Shown here: positions 57,558-64,000 of the stretch, in pieces
Numbering within the stretch: the stretch's first letter is position 1
Layout of the letters: every line of letters starts with the position of its first letter
Assembly (NCBI RefSeq): GCF_022605165.1
Contig: NC_063071.1
Location: forward strand, 496,001-560,000
Reading direction: 5' to 3'
Source: Purpureocillium takamizusanense
Lineage: Eukaryota > Ascomycota > Sordariomycetes > Hypocreales > Ophiocordycipitaceae
Length of the DNA: 64,000 nucleotides
Notes under the pieces: model-generated
The model's database searches: none
Told to the model about the DNA's origin: nothing
The model's input: the letters and a program-made list of their open reading frames with translations, nothing else
Position numbers and translations under genes: made by a program

Positions 57558-59021
57558 TCACGCGCTCGAATGTTCGAGGTAAACCTGCTTCGCCACCCTA
57601 TCCATCTGCTGCACAACGCCTCGTATTTCGTCCACACCCAACGAAGGATTGAAGGCACACATCCTCAGGACAACCACCCCGCGCAGCTTTGTCGTAAGTA
57701 TCCCCGCGATGTTCTCGGCCACAAGGCGCTTGGAGATGGCAACATTCAACTCGTTCCATTGCGCGTCCGTCTTGTCTCTGGGCACAAAGCGAAACGCCAG
57801 AATAGCCATACTGGCTGGGCTCACAATCTCCCAGTTTGACAGCTTGCCGAGCTCCTCCTCTGCCGCCTCCGCCAGGAAGAACCCGTGGTCTATCATATCG
57901 CCAAAGCGCTTCTCCCCGATGACCCGAAGCGTGAACCACAACCTGGTCGCCCGGTCCCCGCGCGTGAGCTCAAGACCGCAATCCCAAAAGTTGGGCACGT
58001 CGTCATCCCCGAGCGCATCGCGGAGGTAGTCACCTTGGGACGCGAAGCTCTTCAGTAGCGTCTTCCTGTCCCTGACAAGCAAGATGCCGCAGTTGTACGT
58101 CTGGAAAAGCCACTTGTGTGCGTCCCACGAGATGCTGTCCGCGTGACGGAGCCCCGCCGTCAAGTGGCTGTGAGTGGTCGACAGTGATGCAGACGCTCCG
58201 TAAGCGCCATCAACGTGTAACCACATACCCTCTCGTCCACAAACTGCCGCGATCTCAGTCAGAGGATCGATGGCTCCAGTGTTGGTTGTGCCGCACGACG
58301 CGACAACCACAAAGGGCAACAGTCCGGCATCCCGATCCGCTCGTATCGCCTCGGACAACTTTATTGGGTCCAGTCTGAAGTTGTCATCGGAGGGGATGTG
58401 CCGAATCTGCGAGGTGTGGAATCCAATGATACGGAGACCTTTGCTAACAGAGTGATGTGTTTGCTCAGAGACATACACGACACCAGTAGCCTGCTGCCCC
58501 CGCGGGAGTCGGTGATCTCTGGCAAGGGCCATGGCAAGAAGGTTCCCCATTGAGCCACCCGAAACAAAGACACCACCGGCCGTCCCTGGCAACCCGACCT
58601 TGCCCGCCAGCCAGTCAATCATGGTCTTCTCCACGATGCCCGAGCCAGATCCCTGCAGCCGAGATCCGGCAAAAGTGTTGAAAGCGCTGGCCAGTACATC
58701 ACCCAACCAAGCATAAGGCGATACGGCTGACGGGATGAATGCCATGGCCCTTGGGTGGCTCATGCGCGCTCGAAATTCGGCAATGGCGAATGCATCGTCA
58801 ATGACCTGATTGATGTCGCTGGGCGGCCCAGGCGTGCTTAACCGGCGCAAGTGCTCATAATCAGATGTCTGGGCGACCTTGAAGAGCGGCTGGCTGTTGA
58901 GATTGAGTGATGCGGTGAGAAGGCGGGGGAGGATCGATTGAAGGGTTATACACAGAGAGTCCAACTCTTCCTCGATGGACGATTGCTGGGAAGAACCCAT
59001 GCTGAAGGTGTCCGCGGACAA
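57558..59021 (-). CDS. PLP-dependent group II amino-acid decarboxylase
   Basis: A single 487-codon frame on the minus strand, from ATG 59021. Family features: MSHPRAMAFIPS near residue 87, VFVSGGSMGNLLAM (151-164), the ring-stacking His of EQTHHSVSK (about 190), the HVDGAYGA motif with Asp271 facing the PLP nitrogen, and the Schiff-base Lys303 in SWDAHKWLF. Length fits aromatic-L-amino-acid/tyrosine decarboxylases and relatives (about 480 aa). The enzyme removes CO2 from an amino acid to give an amine; the substrate (aromatic amino acid, glutamate or diaminobutyrate) cannot be told from sequence. It is free of introns and probably cytosolic. The neighbours do not form an obvious biosynthetic cluster. 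Confidence 0.93.
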   Translation of the reverse strand: MSADTFSMGSSQQSSIEEELDSLCITLQSILPRLLTASLNLNSQPLFKVAQTSDYEHLRRLSTPGPPSDINQVIDDAFAIAEFRARMSHPRAMAFIPSAVSPYAWLGDVLASAFNTFAGSRLQGSGSGIVEKTMIDWLAGKVGLPGTAGGVFVSGGSMGNLLAMALARDHRLPRGQQATGVVYVSEQTHHSVSKGLRIIGFHTSQIRHIPSDDNFRLDPIKLSEAIRADRDAGLLPFVVVASCGTTNTGAIDPLTEIAAVCGREGMWLHVDGAYGASASLSTTHSHLTAGLRHADSISWDAHKWLFQTYNCGILLVRDRKTLLKSFASQGDYLRDALGDDDVPNFWDCGLELTRGDRATRLWFTLRVIGEKRFGDMIDHGFFLAEAAEEELGKLSNWEIVSPASMAILAFRFVPRDKTDAQWNELNVAISKRLVAENIAGILTTKLRGVVVLRMCAFNPSLGVDEIRGVVQQMDRVAKQVYLEHSSA

Positions 59022-60213
59022 TTGTCTAATGTGAGTCTGCCAGCTTTCGATGCTGTCGTTAGTTGTCGCGGTAAACTGACCGTAACTTATCTGTTCAAAG
59101 TCACACTGGAGATCATTTCGCGAGTTGTGCCCCTTCTTATCTTGTTATATCCCCTCACATAGCAGCGGGTCGGCACGCACCAGCGGGTCTCGTGCAACTA
59201 CGACCTACTAAAGTAGGACTTTGACAAGCCGCTAAGGCGTGCGCCAGCCCCAGTGTGGTCGACAGCCACGCAGTTGCCTTGGACATGGCGTCTGTCAATG
59301 CAGTTGCGGGATTGTACTGACTGGGTTGGCGCTTCGAAAAGCGAAATAGCCGGGAGTAATCTGTGCGTTTGGAGGGTTGGTATTTGAGCCTGGTAACGTA
59401 CGATCACGGGCCATTCGGCAGCCGCGAAAGCGTTCAACTGGGACGCCTAGGAGCTGCCCGCCAAGACGGATACCGCTCAATTTGAGACGGAGGCGAGAAG
59501 ACATGGCCACAAGGCGCACTCGCCCCACATCCCTCAGCCGCGGATTGCACACCCACGACCCGATCTTCGGCGTGGCGGAGTCGTATCGACACAGTTTCGC
59601 TGATGAACAGCGCCGGGATGTGCATGGACATGTCGATATCCGCCAGAATACTCAGTGAGGATACAGCAGAAGGAGATGATGTGGGTATCGCCCGAGCCTT
59701 GCGTGGGTTGACTGACCGAGACTGGTATCGACAGATATCTCACATCCCAGATCTAGTGACCATACATAGGCTTGGCGGCTAGCTATTGCGGGGTTAGAAG
59801 GAAGGGTTTTGGTTTGACCGGCGACTGAGTTTACCATGTCTCGTCATTCTTCGCACGCAGATGTAGGAAACATGGCACAGGTGGCTCATGACCGTTCTTA
59901 TAGGAACAATCTTCACTTCGACCCAGTGACAGAGACCGATCACCCGTCTCACTGCCACGGCGGAAGGGCGAAACGAGCCTTGAGCTTGAGGAAGATCCCT
60001 TATATACGCCCATTTCCACTTGACCCATTTCAGACGCTCCAGCCCGCCGGAGGGCGACAACATCAGTACCGGTGCCAATGAAAAGGGACTTTGTGAATTC
60101 TGGCTCCGATTGATACCAGTTCCGTAGATACTTAACCCACTAGTTGATGGTGCCTTGTTTAACTACAGGATACTACATTAAGAGACATGAAATTTGCGCT
60201 CGAGAACGACTGT
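59022..60213. other. Intergenic DNA upstream of the decarboxylase
   Basis: Short frames only. It contains the decarboxylase promoter and the 3' flank of the secreted-protein gene. No repeat or RNA gene seen. Confidence 0.4.
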
Positions 60214-60924
60214 TCATGCAAGGCCCCATGCCACCCCAGCGCCCAGGGCAAGCACCTGCACTAGATTAGGATGCCGTTTGGAGCCGACCGCGGCAGCCTG
60301 CGAGGGAGTCGTGATGGCCGTCTTTGTAGGGCCCGTGATAGTCGTCCCTGAAGAGCTCCTGGTAGTTGTTCTTGAAGGGCCCGTGGCACTGTCTGTTTTC
60401 GTAGTCCCGATATTGATTGTTTTATCGGGAATGTTAAGGGAAAGCAAATAAGCCGTGGTTAGGGTCACACCCGAGCTGCCAGTGAAATACACTGTGAGAC
60501 TCGTGGTGCACTGCTCGTCGAAGGTGAGAGACAGGCTGTCCGCACCACAATCGGTGTCGATCCCGCTGGCCTTGGACGCGATGGTGGAAAAGTAAGTCCG
60601 GAGCTCGTCACGGTAGCCCGTGAAGTCATGGTAGATGCTTGCAGGTGCTGTGATGGTGCAGTTCGGCGAAGGGGTCGCGCTGGAGGCGCTGCTCGCCCAG
60701 TTGAGAAAATCAGAGCCAAGACCACCTGTTGGCGGGCTCAGCTCCGAAATGACAGAGCTGACGCAGGAAGAGTCAATGTTCTGACGCTCCACGAGAGTAG
60801 GAAGGGCGGGAGGCGGCGTAGTTGCCGTTGGTGCAGCGATAGCAACACGGGGAACTGGAGCAAAGTCGCTTCCACGAGCGAATCCATTCAACAGGGCGAC
60901 CAAGAAAATGTATCTGGAGTTCAT
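60214..60924 (-). CDS. Secreted Ser/Thr-rich, probably GPI-anchored protein
   Basis: A single 236-codon frame from ATG 60924. An upstream in-frame ATG (61074) exists, but the leader after 60924 is a good signal peptide (MNSRYIFLVALLNGFARG). The mature part holds four Cys (SSC, NCT, DCG, EQC) and one N-glycosylation site. Ser/Thr-rich linkers follow (RTTTRSSSGTTITG), then a C-terminal hydrophobic tail after Ser/Ala residues (VLALGAGVAWGLA), as in GPI proteins. The composition recalls fungal surface proteins of the infection-structure-specific type, but I cannot confirm the family. It would sit at the cell surface or wall. Confidence 0.72.
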   Translation of the reverse strand: MNSRYIFLVALLNGFARGSDFAPVPRVAIAAPTATTPPPALPTLVERQNIDSSCVSSVISELSPPTGGLGSDFLNWASSASSATPSPNCTITAPASIYHDFTGYRDELRTYFSTIASKASGIDTDCGADSLSLTFDEQCTTSLTVYFTGSSGVTLTTAYLLSLNIPDKTINIGTTKTDSATGPSRTTTRSSSGTTITGPTKTAITTPSQAAAVGSKRHPNLVQVLALGAGVAWGLA

Positions 60925-62772
60925 GGTTGTGTCAATTGTGGTTGTGTCAATGAGTAGCCCGATGAGCCTTGAGGCTGGAGCTGCTAAAGACGCTGATTCA
61001 TGTTGGATATATATATTATGAGATTGCGAGAGAGAGCATAGACGACTGGACTGAGCACAATGATGAACTGTCACGAGGACCTCGGGGGTTGATAGGGCTG
61101 CCTCGTAGGAAAGATGGTTGACGCCCCATAAAGTCTCTCCCCGCCGCTCTTGCTACGTTGGGATTGGCGGTGCTTTGAAGGCTAGAACACATAGTCCGTA
61201 ATTGGAAGACGCCCTGTTGATGGTGTTCCCAAGATAGATGATGGCTCTTGCTGTGCCTCCTCCAAATGGACATTGAGGCTGTGGCTTTGCCATCAAAGTT
61301 TAGCTTCCGGGCGTGGCAAGGAGAACCACGAAAGTGGGTGCTTGAGCTCGGCACTCGGCTGCAATCTATGGTACTACTCTTTCGACTGCACTGCCCACGA
61401 AATTTGCTTAGCTGGGCGTCGGGTGATAAGCCCCTCTGCAAACCTTAACGGGGCAACTTTCGCGTCTGTGGCTATTGGCCGTGTCAACGACCTGCAAGAC
61501 GCCACAAAGCTCAGCTGGACACGAGCTGTGCCAGGTCTCATTGCCGTCGTTGCCTAGTGGCCCCCGTGAAACGTGAGCTCATGCCTTCGAGATGCCGGTA
61601 GCACCTTGCTGGGGCTCATACCCTTCTGCGGCTTCTCTTCTCGTCTTCACCTATCTGGGCGCTTATTCCCTTTCGGCCTTTGGCTGTCCATTAGCTCGTC
61701 TTTGCAAGCTGCCTCAGCACCTCGCTTGAGCTAAAGTTGATTCGGCTCTCACGATTGACTCGATCTTGTGAGGTGCGCCCGCACCTTACGGGAGCCCACA
61801 GGCGCGTCGACCATTACGTTTGTCCCGTTGATCATGTTCTAGGAGGCCCTTTCAATCCCGATTCTCTTGGATGCACATTGATGTTATAGATGCGGAGCGG
61901 TCCCCACTACAGTATTTGGCAAGATATCGAGGTATTAACGCTGAAGGTATGTTAGGAGCTGCTGGCTTGAGAATAGCTTGCATTGTAAACAGTTGTCCAC
62001 GCCTTCCCGCCATCATGCAGCAGAAGTGACTTCTTCGCAAAAAGCCCGTATTCCTCGGTCAGGATCCAGCCCGCGAACGTGAACGCCGCTGCGTGGGCGG
62101 TGAAAAGCATTTGTTGCAACCGTGAATCAGAAACGCTGGATCTGATGGTGAAAACGCTCACTAGAGAATCGTTCTTTGGGCCCGTTAGATGGATCAAGGA
62201 ACCAGGTGCATGAGCCGAATCACATTGCTACTGTTCATATGATCGAAAGTTACCATGGAGGTGAATCGCCCGCGCAGATGAACGTCCGGCGCAATATTCC
62301 TCCCGCGGTTGCAACTCCCATTGGGCAATGGCACAGCTTGTCACCGTGGATGATCAGCGTTCAGCTGGTACTGGGCGCACCGGCACTCCTTTTCACGGTG
62401 CAGGGCGGCGTTGACCGCGGCTGGTATGAGACTGAGCCCGATCAGTGGACATTAGGCGCCACGAAACGCAGTGGCGTCGGCTTCGCATCCCCACTGGATG
62501 CTCATAAATTTGGCGCTCCAGGCAGAAAGCCTTATTCTTCCCGGATCGTCGTTGCCAATGCGACGGTTCTGACTGGTAATATGCAGCCATCAATGGCTGC
62601 CGTCGAGTAGATGAATTGATGGCGCGTCGTCGTGTCTCCAGCTCGACCTCGCACACTATAAAAGCCCGTGGGAGACGATTTCGGTTCATGAAGCAAACTC
62701 CAACGTTTCAGAGCAAGCACTTTTTTGCAATCTACAGTATACTGTACGTTGGATTCGTCGCCACACATAGCC
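60925..62772. other. Intergenic DNA between secreted protein and DUF899 gene
   Basis: No convincing gene. Frames such as 62176-62610 (plus, 144 codons) have mixed composition and no recognised domain, and antisense frames overlap them. A TATA-like TATATATATTATG lies at 61008-61020, about 85 bp before the secreted gene's ATG in its direction. The DUF899 promoter lies just before 62773. Confidence 0.4.
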
Positions 62773-63609
62773 ATGTCTGCTGCCGTTGAGACCCAGGACG
62801 CACCCAAGGTCTGTCGTCGGTGACGTTGACAGCTTCGGCCTCAAATGTCAGTGTGGGGGTCACTAACATCGCCCCAGGTCGTGAGCCGGGAGGAATGGCT
62901 CGAGGCTCGCCGGGCTCTGCTGGTCAAGGAGAAGGAACTGACCCGCGCCAATGATGCCCTCTCTGCCGAGCGCCGCTCCCTTCCCATGGTCGAGGTGACC
63001 AAGCCGTATTCGTTCAAGTCCACAACCAGGTCCGACCTCACGCTCGAGGATCTGTTCGATGGCAAGGACCAGCTCATAGTTTACCACTTCATGTTCGGCC
63101 CCGACAGCGACGACGAGGCGTGTCGCGGCTGTACGCACATGGGCGAGTCCCTCCCGGATGAGCGTCACTTGCAATTCAAGAACACCAACTTGGTGTCCGT
63201 GTCGCGCGCCAGTCCTGCCAAGCTGGAGCAGTACAAGGCCAGAGCCGGATGGACCTTTCCCTGGTATTCTAGCGAAGGCTCTGACTTTAACCGAGACTTT
63301 TGGGCGACGACGACGACGGACGACGAGGCGCGCGGCGACGACGGCGGCGGCGTGCTGCTCAACTTCCGGTCCAAGGAGGAGACGGAGGCGCTGGGCAAGT
63401 GGTGGTACGATGGAGAGGTGTCGGGATTCAGCGTGTTTTACCAGAAGGGAGGCAAGGTCTTCCACACGTACTCAACCTTTGCGCGAGGCGGCGACAAGAT
63501 GATGCCAACTCTCCACTTGCTTGACCTGACGCCACTGGGGAGACAGCTCGGTCTCTGGGGCCCAGCAGAGTTCAAGTTGAAGAACGAGTATGGCACGGAG
63601 GAAACGTGA
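62773..63609 (+). CDS. DUF899 thioredoxin-like protein
   Basis: Two exons, 62773-62808 and 62878-63609, joined by a 69-bp GTCTGT...CCAG intron with branch CACTAAC; product 255 aa. An ATG at 62846 lies in the intron and would give a different start, but the 12-residue first exon (MSAAVETQDAPK) makes a phase-0 join to VVSREEWLEARRALL, as the family begins. Motifs: REEWLEARR, LIVYHFMFGPDSDDEACRGC (Cys pair), SVSRASPAKLEQYKARAGW, FPWYSSEGSDFNRDF, GFSVFYQKGGKVFHTYSTFARGGD and LLDLTPLGRQ. By family knowledge this is a thioredoxin-fold protein of unclear redox role. It is complete. Confidence 0.88.
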
Positions 63610-63737
63610 TGCTGTGCGGTGTTGACTGTTGGCAAGATGGCGATTACGGTCTTGTTGGATTAGCTGCGTGGACTGGACGCTTGCCGTAGTCGGTGTGAGT
63701 AGGTGTAGCCCTGGAGCCGCCAGGATAATATTGGGGT

Positions 63738-63821
63738 TCAATTGATGAGGGGGTCGCCGTTGTGTCCGTCATTTCTCATGCGCAGAGCAATGCCAACACC
63801 CATGGCAGCCGCCTCGCCCAT
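63738..63821 (-). CDS. Possible last exon of a minus-strand gene
   Basis: Minus-strand reading MGEAAAMGVGIALRMRNDGH, then NGDPLIN and a stop. It starts right after a good acceptor (TTTACAG), and a plausible donor (GTATGG) lies about 54 bp upstream, with branch CCTGAC between. The upstream exon to the window edge is not clear. It converges with the DUF899 gene. The short peptide is not diagnostic. Confidence 0.3.
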   Translation of the reverse strand: MGEAAAMGVGIALRMRNDGHNGDPLIN

Positions 63822-64000
63822 CTGTAAATCACACATCACATTTAACGTCAGGTGGCGGCATTGGGCAAGCCATACCATGCCGCCCCGACTCCTCAGCCTC
63901 AGTCTCACTTATGATTCGGATTCGTTATCACTGCACTTGCTCATGTTCTGTGGCGCTTGGCTGACTCAAAAATGATGAGCAGATTGACAACCAAAGAGAT

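Noticed and set aside
57558..60924. Biosynthetic cluster around the decarboxylase
   Set aside because: The neighbour is a secreted surface protein and no further enzymes, transporter or regulator lie near it.

Overview
The window looks like nuclear DNA of a filamentous ascomycete, most likely a Sordariomycete and possibly Hypocreales (inference). Genes carry short GT-AG introns of about 50-160 bp, the gene families are fungal (Jen1, OPT, HET), and two blocks (about 18.6-35.0 kb and 40.3-43.6 kb) are extremely AT-rich with the C-to-T / G-to-A decay expected of repeat-induced point mutation (RIP).

Left part (1-18.6 kb) is ordinary GC-rich housekeeping territory: the start of an unidentified minus-strand gene, a Cdc48/p97 cofactor of the Shp1/p47 type, the Rag GTPase Gtr1, a Jen1-type monocarboxylate permease, a small zinc-ribbon protein whose frame breaks at a run of nine C, and an OPT oligopeptide transporter. 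About 9 kb between Jen1 and OPT holds almost no recognisable coding sequence.

The first AT block is a nest of retroelements. A complete 6.94-kb chromodomain Gypsy element (21209-28148) has 453-bp LTRs and a 5-bp TTAAG target duplication. It sits inside an older minus-strand Gypsy element whose probable degenerate LTRs are near 18.9 and 34.1 kb. A solo LTR and a small inverted-repeat element are inserted nearby. The Gypsy element carries, between its chromodomain and 3' LTR, a decayed antisense ORF with a Cys-rich start and a coiled coil. The second AT block holds another LTR relic and a tRNA-like sequence with pol III boxes.

Between and after the AT blocks (35-57.5 kb) lies accessory DNA: a G-rich minisatellite with nested hairpins, gene fragments (a TBC RabGAP piece, a truncated protein with a SHFW motif, a ubiquitin-like-domain remnant), a small protein with two RNase H1 N-terminal (viroplasmin-like) domains, an intact HET-domain gene, an intact multi-pass membrane protein, and a 0.9-kb unit with perfect 40-bp terminal inverted repeats.

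The right end (57.5-64 kb) returns to intact genes: a group II PLP-dependent decarboxylase, a secreted, probably GPI-anchored Ser/Thr-rich protein, a DUF899 thioredoxin-like protein, and a possible last exon of a minus-strand gene. No single pathway joins these genes. The common theme of the middle region is turnover of allorecognition-type genes beside RIP-inactivated transposons.
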